Source: Eleusine coracana subsp. coracana
Taxonomy: Eukaryota; Streptophyta; Magnoliopsida; Poales; Poaceae
Direction of reading: 5' to 3'
DNA: 64,000 nucleotides
NCBI GenBank assembly: GCA_032690845.1
Contig: CM064424.1
Span: 34,785,462 to 34,849,461 of the forward strand
Below the pieces are notes generated by a model, which worked only from the letters and a program-made list of their open reading frames with translations, searched no databases and was not told where the DNA came from. Both the position numbers and the translations under genes were made by a program. Below are positions 20,045 to 30,942 of the stretch, piece after piece; position 1 is the first letter of the stretch, and the number at the start of each line of letters is the position of its first letter.

Positions 20045-21790
20045 TCCTCCCCCTCTTGAAGTGGAGTCGTCCTCGACTCAAGCTCATCCTCTTCTTCCAA
20101 GTATGGTTTCAAATCTAAAATGTTAAAAGTAGGACTAACCCCGAACTCGGGAGGCAACTCAAGTTTGTATGCATTATCATTAATCTTTGCAATAATTTTG
20201 AATGGACCATCAGCTCTAGGCATTAATTTAGACTTTCTCAATTCTGGAAATCTATCATTCCTCAAGTGTAACCACACTAAATCTCCTACATCGAGCTTTA
20301 CTTCCTTTCTACCTTTACTACCAGCAATTTTATGCTGAACACGAGGCAAACATTCTTCCCATTGCTTCAAATTTTTCTTTAAAATAGCTCTCAACATAGT
20401 GCCCAAAGTGCGGTTCACTACCTCAGTTTGTCCATCAGTTTGTGGGTGACAAGTTGTAGAAAACAACATCTTTGTAGACAACTTATTCCAAAGTGTGCAC
20501 CAAAAGTGACTCAAGAATTTTGCATCACGATCTGAAACAATAGTAGAAGTCATAACATGCAAACGTACAATTTCTTTGAAAAAGAGGTCAGACATATAAC
20601 TAGCATCATCAATTTTATGACATGGTATAAAGTGTGCCATCTTAGAAAATCTATCCACAACAACAAAAATACTATCACTCCCCCTCTTAGTCCTAGGCAG
20701 TCCTAAAACAAAGTCCATAGAAATATCCACCCAAGAAATAGAGGAACAGGAATTGGCATGTATAAACCATGTGGATTCAAACGAGACTTAGCTTTTTGAC
20801 ATGTAGTGCAGTGAGCAACAAAGAGCTCAACATCTTTCCTCATCCTTGGCCAAAAGAAGTGTATGGCCAAAATATCCTCCGTTTTCTTGGCACCAAAATG
20901 ACCCATCAATCCACCTCCATGCGCCTCCTCTAGCAACAAAAGATGAACGGAACCAACTGGAATGCATAGGCAGTTAGCTCTAGAAAAGAATCCATCATTC
21001 AACACAAATTTGTCACATGCATGACCTTCTTTACAATACAGCAATACATCCTTAAAATCATCATCGGCAGCATATTGTTCTTTCATTGCTTCAAGTCCAA
21101 AAATTCTACAATCAAGTTGAGACAACAAAGTATAGTGCCTAGATAAAGCATCAACGATCACATTATCCTTCCCTTTCTTATGTTTAATAATGTAAGAAAA
21201 AAGACTCAATAAACTCAACTCATTTAGCATGTCTACGGATCAAATTACATTGAGAATGAATATACTTAACCGATTCATGATCAGAATGAATAACAAATTC
21301 TTTGGGCAACAAATAATGATGCCATGTCTCTAAAGAACGTACAAGTGCATACAATTCCTTATCATACGTGGAGTAATTCAAAACAAGCCTAGTAATTTTC
21401 TCACTAAAGTATGCAACAGGTTTACCATCTTACATCAAAACACCACCAATGCCTATACCACAAGCATCACATTCAAGCTCAAAAGTTTTATCAAAATTAG
21501 GTAATTGCAGCAATGGTGCATGTGTAAGTTTGTACTTCAGAGCATCAAAAGACTCATGATGTACCTTACCCCAATGGAAATCAATGCCCTTCTTCGTCAA
21601 CTCATGCAAAGGTGCGGCAATGGTGCTGAAATCTTTGATAAAGCGGAGGTAGAGACCTACAAGACCAGGAAAACTCCTCACCTATGTGATAGTTTTTGGT
21701 ACAGGCCACATCTTTATGGCTTCAATCTTTGCCTCATCCACCTCAATTCCCTGTGGAGTCACAATATAGCAAGGAAAAGAGGCCCAAGTA
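19771..21790 (-). pseudogene. pol: CRM-like pol remnant: RT end, RNase H, integrase
   Basis: On the minus strand from about 21790: a truncated RT end (VTPQGIEVDEAKIEAIK, then a stop), the RT/RNase H junction FSTIAAPLHELTKKG, RNase H with FELECDACGIGIGGVLM, and GKDNVIVDALSR. The integrase zinc-binding HCTTCQ region follows, then after a frameshift near 20730 the integrase core. The catalytic triad is visible as MDFVLGL, VSDRDAKF and QTEVVNRT. Right after EECLPRVQ the text jumps to HKIAGSKGRKEVKL, which suggests an in-frame loss of roughly 70-80 residues against related integrases. The C-terminus continues through EGEDDEDITPMDTHN and MTRAHARQLNLEVSSF to a stop at 19771, inside the LTR. No chromodomain is recognisable. 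It is non-functional. Confidence 0.85.
20045..20057 (-). promoter_or_regulatory. polypurine tract inside the pol reading frame
   Basis: Plus-strand TCCTCCCCCTCTT gives the minus-strand AAGAGGGGGAGGA directly before the LTR start TGATGAGGAC. The same bases encode residues in the EEGEDDEDI area of pol, so plus-strand priming and coding overlap. Confidence 0.75.
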
Positions 21791-22753
21791 ACTTGTCCCT
21801 AGTTGCTGGTCTAAGTATGTCCTATAACAGTAGTGATAACAAAGTAGAAACAAGAAGACAAAAGCACACAACCGATAACAGGGGGCTAAGTGCAAAATAG
21901 CCGAATCTAGAAATTCCAGGGAGCTAGATGTAGCACTAGTAGAAATTCCAAATTTCTTATTTTATTTTATTTTATTTTATGGATATTGTTATCAAAGTCA
22001 ATAACAGTGGGGGAGAATCCATAGAAAATTTCAGCTCAAACAAAGCTAGGATGTGGCCTACAGAAATTCTTGATGTTCTAGAAAACGTCAGGTTTCAACT
22101 TGAATGAATTTTTTCTTTATCTTCCCAATTTTATTTGAATTTTTTGATGAGGGCACACAGGGCATGGCCCAGTGTGGGTATCCTCAACTTTTAGTCAAGA
22201 ATCTCCTGTAAAAAGTTCAGCCAAAACATACACCCAAGCAAAAAGTTATGCCCATTTTACCGATGGGGTGTCGGAATCGGTTCTCAAGAAACCCGAGGCA
22301 AAACCTGAGTCGGGTTAGGGGTCAGTTTAGGGGTCAGATTTGGGGTCGGGTTTGGAATCGGGTAAGACTCTTTTTGGCGCCATGGATGCAGTGGAAAGTG
22401 GAACTTATGGGGATTGGTCCGAGGTGTTGATAGTGGGTTTAGGGTGGGATTAGGCTGGGTGTATCGATTAATCAACCCTAGCACACAAAGACGACAAAAT
22501 TGAGGATGGTGAAGGGGATGGCGGCTAGGGTTGCAAGGGAAACACTACTGATGACAAAAACACAAACTAAACCAGCAAGTAAATAAGAACTAGGGTATAA
22601 ACTCAACACTATGGACTCTGAAATTGAAATATGCAAAGGCTAAACACGTGGTTATGGGCGGGGGGAACAAAATTTTGGGCTTTTCTGTGGATGATAGGAC
22701 AAACACAAAACAAAATTAACTAAGGGTAGTGCAAACCTGACAGTGCACCTAAA
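21791..22753 (-). other. leader and deleted region of the CRM-like element
   Basis: No gag or protease motif is visible between the primer-binding site and the RT remnant. A short TTATT run lies at 21957-21979, and the plus-strand stretch about 22290-22450 is rich in GGGGTCGGGTT-like words. I infer a large internal deletion joining leader sequence to the end of RT. Confidence 0.6.
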
Positions 22754-22766
22754 GCTCTGATTACCA
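22754..22766 (-). promoter_or_regulatory. primer-binding site, tRNA-iMet type
   Basis: On the minus strand this is TGGTAATCAGAGC, the usual plant TGGTATCAGAGC with one extra A. It lies two bases from the LTR end. It is complementary to the 3' end of initiator methionine tRNA and would prime minus-strand cDNA. Confidence 0.8.
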
Positions 22767-22768
22767 CT

Positions 22769-23706
22769 TGATGTGAACAAGGGTTCCTGATCCTCTGAAA
22801 GGTTCTGGATGAGTTGATTTGGTCAGAGGCGACACACAAATCGATCCGGCTTCAGAACAGCACATTCTAAACCTTGCAATTGTAGCACGATGTCTCCTCT
22901 GGTTATCAACCGTCCTAAAATGATTGAATTCGCCAAGAAAGTTAATCCCTGCCTGTGAATCAAGAACACAAGCAAGAACAAAGAAGAATGCGACACAATT
23001 GCAGATGTATTATGAATCTCACGAAGTTGGGGTCTCACAAACCGTGATGACGACGAAAGTGTTATGAACAGAATAATCTAAGCAAAACCTGAACCCGAAT
23101 GGTACGGTGGCGGCTGTATATAAAGACTCTAGGGTCGTGCAAGACCCTCTGGATGCGCCCCTAATTGGGCTCAACTGAATACAAAGCCCAAAGGCCAAAA
23201 ACGGGCGACATAGCACCGATACAGATTCTGGACTCTCTCTTATTTTGACGATTCCCGATGACTCCGCATGAATTTTGACATGAGACCGGTGGCATTGGAA
23301 AGGGCTTCTTCTATTCTTTCCTTGCATATGTAGAATGTCCAAATCCGAGTCAATATGCGTCCTAGGCATCCGTTTTAGTGCAGATTGGTCGTGGGCCGCG
23401 AAACACACTCAATGTCGGTTTTGGTTGGGCCTCCACCTTTGCTTCCACGTCCTAGCTGGTTCTTCAAGTCTTTCTCCCATCATATCCTGGTCTTCATGGT
23501 TTCTAATTACAATATAATCATTAGGTAGCAAATCATTCTCAAAAGTGACATATAATGAAGAACATAGGAACAAGCTCACCTCTAAATTTAGTCGTCGTGC
23601 ACGAGCTCTAGTCATTGGACCTTGGAAGTACAGAATTGGAGGAGTGTTGTGTGTATCCTCATCATCAAGTATGGTTTAATAGAGTGTTGGAGGAGTGTCC
23701 TCATCA
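22769..23706 (-). repeat. 5' LTR of CRM-like element (938 bp)
   Basis: Homologous to 19134-20044. It also contains the coding-like C-terminus of pol (MTRARARRLNLEVSLF and RNHEDQDMMGERLEEP, 23409-23615), as expected if the LTR includes the end of pol. A short duplication near its right end (about 23655-23735) copies the LTR end together with the target site and host bases. Confidence 0.9.
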
Positions 23707-23762
23707 TCGAGTACGGTTTAATAGAGTGTTGGTGGACTGTGGAAGTAGCCTGAACATCCTCT
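23707..23762 (+). pseudogene. Tat-type protease fragment, segment 5
   Basis: The frame interrupted at 19133 (SPTINR) resumes as RVRFNRVLVDCGSSLNIL. This is the retroviral-type aspartic protease motif region of Tat elements, with DCG in the place of the usual D-(S/T/G)-G. It ends at 23763, where a copia LTR begins. Restoration of the frame across a 4.6-kb insertion confirms both the host identity and the insertion borders. Confidence 0.8.
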
Positions 23763-25052
23763 TGTAAGCTTCATGACCATTATTGATTTGATCCCCAAGG
23801 TATGAATGTTTTGGTGATAGATGACAACAATGAAATTGTGGGCTAATATCTATATGAGTGTTGTCTATGCAGGAATCATTTCTAAACTCTATTACAAATC
23901 ATATGGATGATGGTTTCCTTGGCGATTGATGACAAGACCACAAGCATGGAGGCTTGATGATCTTGATGGAGTCCAAGGGTTGATGAAGACGGATCAAAGC
24001 TAAGGACAAACTATGGAACAAGTGTTGGGAACACTTGTCTAGTTGTTAGGGTTTTGAGTCCATAGGAAAACCGGACTATCAAGGGGGTCTAAGTCATTCT
24101 CTTAGGTCATGTCTAGTCGGTGATGTGCAATGTTGCTCAGTGAAATCACATGCACTTGTTGACAGTGGAGAAGACAAGGATCTATTTGGAGAAGCTAGGA
24201 AATGAAGTCAAGCGAGAACGAGGAGTTTCAGCTTCGGAATGAAGTGACCAGATAGAGGGGTCAGACGTGACCGTACTGTATTATCACTACGAGGTTTTGT
24301 CCCGAGGCTACAATGAGAAGCAAGGAAACTACCAAGTCTAGAAGGTTCTATTGACCGGACAATCCGATTAGTAGAAGTCTGATTTGGGCAGCGAGGAAGT
24401 AGTGCGTGAAATATTTCTGGACTGGAGAGAGAAACGTTCCGGTCAGTTGACCGTATGGTCTGGTCAGTTGGAGTCAGCAGAGGGGTCAGAGACATTGGAG
24501 GTCAGATTTGCAGTGACCGGACGGTTCGGTCAGGCAGTGACTGGACAGTCTAGTCCGGAGGCCCAGAAAGCTGAATTCATGGAGCAACGGCTAGTTTGAG
24601 CTTGGGAGCCTATATAACTTTGTTGCTGGGGTCTTTGTGACCTCTCTTGGCCAGTGGAATACCTGAGAGCATTTGGTAAGGTCAAAGAGGAAAAGAGGAG
24701 AGCGCTAGGAGAAGATATTGGATATCTTGTGAGTGCTAGTGAGAGTAACAAAGAGCGATGTTGCACATCTAAGGCTAGGGTGTCTCTGAGGTTGTGATCT
24801 AGGTTGTTACTCTTGGTCTATGGTGAGACCTAGACCGGTTAGGAGACGGTGATTGAGCCTATCGTGATTGGTTCTGAAGGCCGTCACACATTTGTTCATG
24901 TTGAGCCCGCCGGTGAAAGGGGCACCAATAGTGAGCGCCTGTGTCAGCTCGGGGAGTCCGGCAATTTCTCAAGGGAGGCGAGCTTGTGCCTTGGTGGCAG
25001 CGGTGATGCACACCGTGTCTTCACCCCCAGAAGTGATTGCGGGATTATGGGC
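23763..25052 (+). repeat. copia-type LTR, left part (continues at 40259)
   Basis: It starts TGTAAGCTTCATGACC and is co-linear with the 2866-4523 LTR, with the TATA box at 24609-24618. It is interrupted at 25053 by the Athila-type element, with the target duplication tgggc (25048-25052 and 40259-40263), and continues with AAGAACTCCACTTGGTGGC at 40264. A palindrome array at 24353-24556 is the most degraded of the family. Confidence 0.9.
24353..24556. repeat. degraded palindrome array in split copia LTR
   Basis: Copies such as those starting at 24353 and 24514 keep GACCGGAC or one mutated arm. None is a perfect palindrome any more. The position upstream of the TATA box at 24609 is conserved. 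Confidence 0.75.
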
Positions 25053-26739
25053 TGTTGGTAGTCATAAATTCCCTTTTTCAACTACCAATTTACAATAAAA
25101 AGATGGATCTTAATTAATAATGTAATGAAAATAATCTTTGTACTCATCAGTACCACAAGTTTTGGTGCAATATGTGGTTGCATGTGCTATAGAGTCAAAA
25201 TATTCAAAAAAAACATGTGAAAATACCATGTTGGTCGATCACGGCTGTGAAACAGTCGTTTTCACCAGCCGATAAGGTCATTTTCAGGATGAAATCAGGA
25301 ATCAGCTGACAGGGTCATATATGGCTGAAATCAGCCACCTGACTGGTTAACCGGGGTCGTTTTCAGGTAGAACTCAAGAACCAGGCGACAGGGTCATATA
25401 CGGCTGAAATCAGCCACCCGCTGGTTACCCGGGGTCGTTTTCAGGCCGAACATCCGACAATGCCATTTTCTCCTCCCGGATTAAGAATGATGAAATATGG
25501 CTAAGGAAGAGAAGGCCACCAAGTTGCCTAACAGGAGAAGTCAAGGGGCAACCCGGAGGGGGTCGGCACCCGGCCTGAGACGCCGCCCGACGGGCCCTAC
25601 CACCTGGCGAGTTGTGTCGCCCTGTCTAGGCCACTGCCCGGTAGGCCTGGCCGCATGGTGGACTTTGCCGCCTAGTGGACTTGCCACCCGGCCTACCAAG
25701 CAATTCGGCCCATCAAGCTTACCGCCTGGCCTACCGCGCCTATCGACATAAAACCAAAGTAAAAAGGCCAACCGACCCAACAACCGCCTTCAGAACGCAA
25801 TCCTAGCCATCGGGAGAAGGTCGGTTAGGAAATCGACTTGATCCAAGGGTCGCCGGATGTTGCCCACCACCCGGCGGTGCATGCCGCCCGGCATGCCGAC
25901 CGCCCGGTGTGTCCCACCACCCAGCAGACCGACTTTGGCCTACCGACCTTCCTTCACCTACAAATGCCTTCCGGCCCATCGCCACCTTTAAATTGAGGGA
26001 ATTCGGCAGAAAAGATCAACAATTGAAGAGAAGAACAACAAGCACCACACTATAGAAATGTATTAGAATAGGGAGTGAGAGTGAGTGGTAGAAGTTCGGG
26101 AGGGAGCCGGTGACGTCGGCTCCTTCTCCACCTTGTGCCTCGGGGATGATTCTCCACCAAGAGTAGAGTCCCAGTCCTTCGGCCGGGTAACATGTAGACA
26201 TTCTTTTGTTCATTTAATCATTGAAGCTTTCTTTATTTACTTTATTTGACTATGGTTACTATGACTTTAGTTAACAAGGTTAGAGTGGTAATTTTTAGTG
26301 TATACGTGGTGTATAAACTTCAAAATATCTAAGTTTGCCCCCAACCCCACGGGTTGTGTGGTCGGTAGTTAGGTGGTGGAAGCACTGAGCTATCCTGTGT
26401 ATTCAACCATGTTCGGGTTGGGCTCGTAGGTGTTGATGGTAGATATAGCCGAGGTCCCTTCTCATCCTTCCTGTACCTCGGACGACTATGCCGTGAAGTA
26501 AATAAGAGTAAATATTGGAGTCTAGTGATTATTTGGATATAAGTTATCACATGAAGCCAAGGCTGGAGGACCCTCTCTACCCGTTGTTATCCTTCTCTTT
26601 TGTTCACTAGTATTGGATTAGGATAGAATTTCACTTCTCGTTCCCCATGAATTCGATTCCTTGGATTACTCACAGGTGAAGGCTACATTGGCATCCGTAC
26701 GCTTGCGGATTTCTTTGTTAGGCATAAGGATCGCCAACA
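25053..26739 (+). repeat. 5' LTR of double-gag element (1,687 bp)
   Basis: It runs from TGTTGGTAG to CGCCAACA. It has a tandem repeat of about 79 bp (starts 25277, 25356 and 25434; GTC-TTTTCAGG). A GC-rich block (about 25540-25740) with repeated CCGCCCGG-type words follows, then a TATA-like TTTAAATT at 25987-25994. The purine tract at the other end of the internal region confirms the pairing with 30652-40258. Confidence 0.9.
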
Positions 26740-26746
26740 AGCTTTC

Positions 26747-26764
26747 TGGCACCATTGCCGGGGA
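26747..26764 (+). promoter_or_regulatory. primer-binding site, tRNA-Asp type
   Basis: TGGCACCATTGCCGGGGA matches the perfect site at 55299-55316 except at two positions. It lies 7 bases after the LTR end, behind the AGCTTTC that precedes this site in related elements. Confidence 0.85.
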
Positions 26765-26841
26765 ACAGTAGCTGACATTTATCCGAACCCGATTCTTTTT
26801 ACCTTTCCTTTTTTATTTTCTTCTCTTATTTTTTTCCTTCC

Positions 26842-27880
26842 ATGAATCCCCCATCCATCCGTGACATTTCAGCCCCTAGGAGTGAATTCTTAGAACCCAT
26901 ACCCTCATCACTCTCAATCACAACCCTGAGCTATGAGATTCATCCAGATCTCATACTTTTGATTTAGAAGACACCATTTATAGGGGCAAAAAATGAAAAT
27001 CCATATACTCACCTACAACAGTTTGAGCTTTGTTGCTCCACTCTTGCCATTGAAGGGTTTCCTCAAGAAACCATGAAATGGAAGTTGTTCCCTTCTTCAC
27101 TAGGCGGGGCAGCGAAAACATGGTATTTTAACCATGTAGGTGAAGTAGATGGAGTTTGGTCCACCTTAAGAGAGTATTTTTTGCGCAAATATTTTCCTCT
27201 CTATAAGATAGTTGCTCAAAGGAAAAAGGTTATCAATTTCGAGCAACAAGACCATGAATCACTAGGAGCATCATGGGAAAGGTTCCTATCCTACACCAAA
27301 ACAAGGGTATGTTTAGGTATAGAGGAGCCTATAAGGCTACAACACTTATTCTTTGGTCTAAGGCCCGATAGTGCAAATTATTTAAATGTTGTGGCCGGAG
27401 GTGCTTTTTTTGCGCAACACCATCAGAGGGAATGGAGATCCTAAGCAAAATCATCCAAAATCTTGCAAATAAGTCATCCATCTCCGTAACCTACCAACCA
27501 AAGCATCCAAACTTCTAGCCAATCCAAAGAAATAGAAGATAAGTGTCTCCCAGAAAAGGCCAATGCTCCTATGATAGCTTTACTCCACTAACAACAGACT
27601 GATGTTGTAGAACAAGACACACATTTTCTCCCACCTCAATCCTTTGTACTCGATGACGAACCTTTTCCGGATATTGGAAACACTCATAACATGGAATGGG
27701 TGAAGAGAACCACTGTTAATCAAGAAGAGTGTAGTGGACAGGACTACAACAGGAAACAAGGTGATCCATTGCTAAATCCTTCTGTTGTAAAGAGGCAAGA
27801 ACAGTTCAAGCAGGCATCACAATTCCCCATAATGGCTGCCAAGGAACTTTCTTAGAACTCCCCTTCTACTAGTGGTCCAA
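26842..27880 (+). pseudogene. gag: gag module 1 and linker of double-gag element
   Basis: The start at 26842 gives MNPPSIRDISAPRSEFLEPI, with one in-frame TAG at 26965-26967. The frame then continues through NPYTHLQQFELCCSTLAIEG, METMKWKL-like text, the core SSLGGAAKTWYFNHVGEVDG, and HLFFGLRPDSANYLNVVAGG to about 27420. There a frameshift gives an early stop at 27442-27444; the shifted frame continues EGMEILSKIIQNLANKSS. A linker rich in Gln/Asp/Pro follows (about 27550-27880). The fold is the Retrotrans_gag type of Athila-lineage elements. No zinc knuckle follows this module. Confidence 0.8.
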
Positions 27881-28778
27881 TTATCCTTGATCTCCCTAAT
27901 GCACCATGGACTAAAATCATAGAAAGGCATCTTTCAAAGAAAAATGGTGCTCCATTTTTCTATTTATACCCAAACCTCATAGCTAAGGTTCGAGCGGTCC
28001 TCTTCACTGGGAAAAGTCATGAAGACCCCTACGCCCATCTTCGTAATTTTGAGGACACTTGCTCCACCTTCCTAAATACTGGGTTGTTACGCAAAGAGCT
28101 CATGTGGAGGCTCCTTTTCTACTCATTATATGGTCGTGCCAAAGACTGGTACCTAAGGTTCATCAATGATAGGGAGTGGTATATCATTGAAACACCACGT
28201 CCCTTGAAAGGTCTCTGGGAACTACTGAAGTACCACTTCTGTGAGAGTCTTTTTCCTCATAAGAAGCTTTGTCGTATAATAACAAATATCAAAAACATTA
28301 AGCAAGAGGATGAAGAACCCAAAGAAGCTTGTTGGGTTGATTTATTTCCCTTGTCTTTAGTGGTCCTAGCCTTGACACTCCACTAGAAAGGCTCTTGTCC
28401 TATTTTGTTCATGGTCTTCACAAAAGGAGTGCCAAGCTATTAAACGAATGCTCTCAAGGCCCCTTCCCTAGAAAAAGCATAGTAGATGCGTGGGATGTTA
28501 TCAACCATATTACCCGACTCACCCATCGCAAAACACCTTCAATTGCTACTAAAAAGCCAGTTTTGAACTATGTGGCAAAAGTTGAGAGAAAAGACCATGA
28601 GCCGTACTTTGCTTCATCGACCAATACTACACCAATCCATGAACCACATAGGCCTTGCCATCCCGCACCAATCCTCCGAAATCCCCCAAGGATCCATGTT
28701 CTACCTAATGGAGGCACCGCAAGGCTATCATCTACCAATGGAAAAGAGGTACCGAAGCAACCAAAGGATGATCTATAG
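27881..28778 (+). pseudogene. gag: gag module 2 of double-gag element
   Basis: A second copy of the same kind of domain: FYLYPNLIAKVRAVLFTG, DPYAHLRNFEDTCSTFLNTG, LFYSLYGRAKDWYLRFINDR, then after a frameshift near 28345-28390 SYFVHGLHKRSAKLLNECSQ. Alignment by eye with module 1 (NPYTHLQQF / DPYAHLRNF; AKTWYFNHV / AKDWYLRFI) shows homology but strong divergence, so this is not a recent duplication. The C-terminal tail (28560-28778) is basic and Pro-rich. Stops and frameshifts make it non-coding now. Confidence 0.8.
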
Positions 28779-30651
28779 AAGGAAAACTTTGAACAGGATC
28801 AATCTATGAAGCATGAAGAGCAATACAATGTTTGGTCCATAGAAATTCATGAGGCTTCAAATTTAGAGTTAAAAGGGAATTCTCCCACCATGCCAAGGAG
28901 TCGTACTTTAGAAAATTCACATACTCCTCACTCACACAAAAGTTTTCCCACCACAACAAAGATTTATGATGGTTGTACACAAGAGGCCTACAACCGCTCT
29001 ACCGCATTTAGACATAGTAATTTCAAAGGGGCGGTTGTAGATACTTTTGTTTATCACAAACATTGCAAATCCTGCTATCCATGTCATATGCCTTAGATCT
29101 GCAATGATTAATTAATGTTTGGTGATGGCGGGAACCACATTGCCAACCCAAGCTAGAATATGAACTAGTGCTCCCATGGTCAAACTTATGACCTTAAATA
29201 AGTACTAACGGGAGGTAACCCGTTTTGTTTTCCTTTACTAGGATTTGTTAGTTTCTCATTTGAAAAAAATGCTTTGTTCCTTCTAAATAATAAAATTTAC
29301 TCAGCAATAATAGTGGCACAACTTTTGGCTTGTTCCTACGGGTATTTTATTAGCTAACCTTTGTAGGTTAAAGATCAAAAGGAACAAGAGGACAAGGTAT
29401 GAAAGTACAACAACTATTTCATTATTCCTCGTATCACCTACCCCTTGCCGTTTTCATGTCTTTCTATGAACTGAATTTTTTTTGGCAAGCATGATAAATA
29501 GAAACTAAAATATAACTTTCTTCTCATTCATGATATATAAAGATTGTTCCTTGCTTTCTTTCATCGCCCTTGGGAAATCCTCATTGCGTAGGAAAACCTT
29601 GTCTAAATTGTTGGTAGATGTGATATGACCGTTGAGAGCTTAACCTTTCTTGGAACCAAGCGAACTTCCTTGATTTTTAATTTTCAAATGCTTATAAATG
29701 AGAACTCTAGATTCATAATGTTTTCAATGATGAGTTTATTCCTACCAAAGCCAGATGATGATCTTGCTAAAAACCTATTGCATTTGCTACTTCTATTTGC
29801 ATTGAACTTTGTCAAATTGTTGTGACCCTTGTGAGATGCTTGTTATGTGTTATTGATCAAGTTCATGTGCACATCCCAACCACTCCATACGTTGGAACTT
29901 CTACACTGGAAGTTCCTATCCATCATCCTCATAATCCATTCATTGAATAAAGTGCTCCACTATATTTGTTGATCTCTCTCCAACAATCATTCCAAAAGAG
30001 ATATGGGCTATATAGCTATTTGAAAAAAAAGAAAGAAGAAAAAAATAAAATGAATCATGAGTGCTAAAATATCCCAAATAAAGAAATATAGATCAAATGG
30101 AAGAGAGAGAGAGAGAGAGATCACTCCAAACGGAGCACGCGTCATCCATCATCCATCCATACATTTCATAATTGTGCACATGGTTTGATCATAATTCATG
30201 ACTTGTTTCCTCCTTGGGTCCGATTTATCACTTAGTGATATATGAAATACATGTATGCGGTCTTAATATTCCCTACCTTGAGCTCCTCATAAACCTTAAT
30301 ATATAGGGAAAATTTGGCCACTAGCCTAAGTGAGGAATCAAAACCACATTGATCGATTCAAGAGCATTAATTGAGAATAACTTATGATCTGGAGCTCTAT
30401 TTTTATTGAAAAAGAGAAAAGCAAACAAAATTGAAGTTCCTTGGGAAAAAGAAAGGTAAGACTTCTTTATGTTGTTCCATCTCTCAACTTTTCAAGACAA
30501 GGTATTTAGCCACCTAAAACCCTATGGCATGAGGAGTCGTGGAGTATTCTTTATATACGCAAAGCATGATGAGAATTTCCTTAGATCTTGCTCATTCCAG
30601 TCTTCATTTCTTACTTTGCTCAGGACGAGCAAAGTCCTAAGCGTGGGGGTG
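28779..30651 (+). other. non-coding internal region and polypurine tract of double-gag element
   Basis: No pol motif in any frame; only short chance frames (for example 28806-29096 and 29625-29825). There is a (GA)9 microsatellite at 30103-30120. The block ends GGACGAGCAAAGTCCTAAGC followed by GTGGGGGTG (about 30623-30651), the polypurine tract, directly before the LTR start at 30652. The GACGAGCAAAG word also precedes the polypurine tract of the inserted minus-strand element (32273-32300 reversed), linking the two families. Confidence 0.75.
30103..30120. repeat. (GA)9 microsatellite
   Basis: A pure GA run in the non-coding internal region of the double-gag element. Confidence 0.95.
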
Positions 30652-30942
30652 TGTTGGTAGTCATAAATTCCCTTTTTTGACTACCAATTTACAATAAAAA
30701 GGTGGATCTTAATTAATAATATAATGAAAATAATCTTTGTACTCATGAGTTCCACAAGTTTTGGTGAAATTTGTGGTTGTAGGTGCTATCGGGTCAAAAT
30801 ATGCAAAAAAAAACATGTGAAAATACCATGTTGGCTGATCACGGCTGTGAAACAGCCGTTTTCACCAGCCGACATGGTCGTTTTCAGGCTGGAATCAAGA
30901 ACCAGATGACAGGGTCATGTACGGCTGAAATCAGCCACCCGG

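Larger units (their letters stand above)
19134..23706 (-). mobile_element. CRM-like gypsy element, internally deleted, minus strand
   Basis: This 4,573-bp element is flanked by a perfect target duplication tcgag (19129-19133 and 23707-23711). Both LTRs have TGATG/CATCA ends. An iMet-type primer-binding site sits beside the right LTR and a polypurine tract beside the left one, so it reads on the minus strand. Only the C-terminal part of RT, RNase H and integrase remain. Gag, protease and most of RT are absent. The CRM-like assignment rests on the integrase style, the absence of a classical chromodomain, and the pol frame running into the 3' LTR, a known feature of CRM elements. It is tentative. 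Confidence 0.85.
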
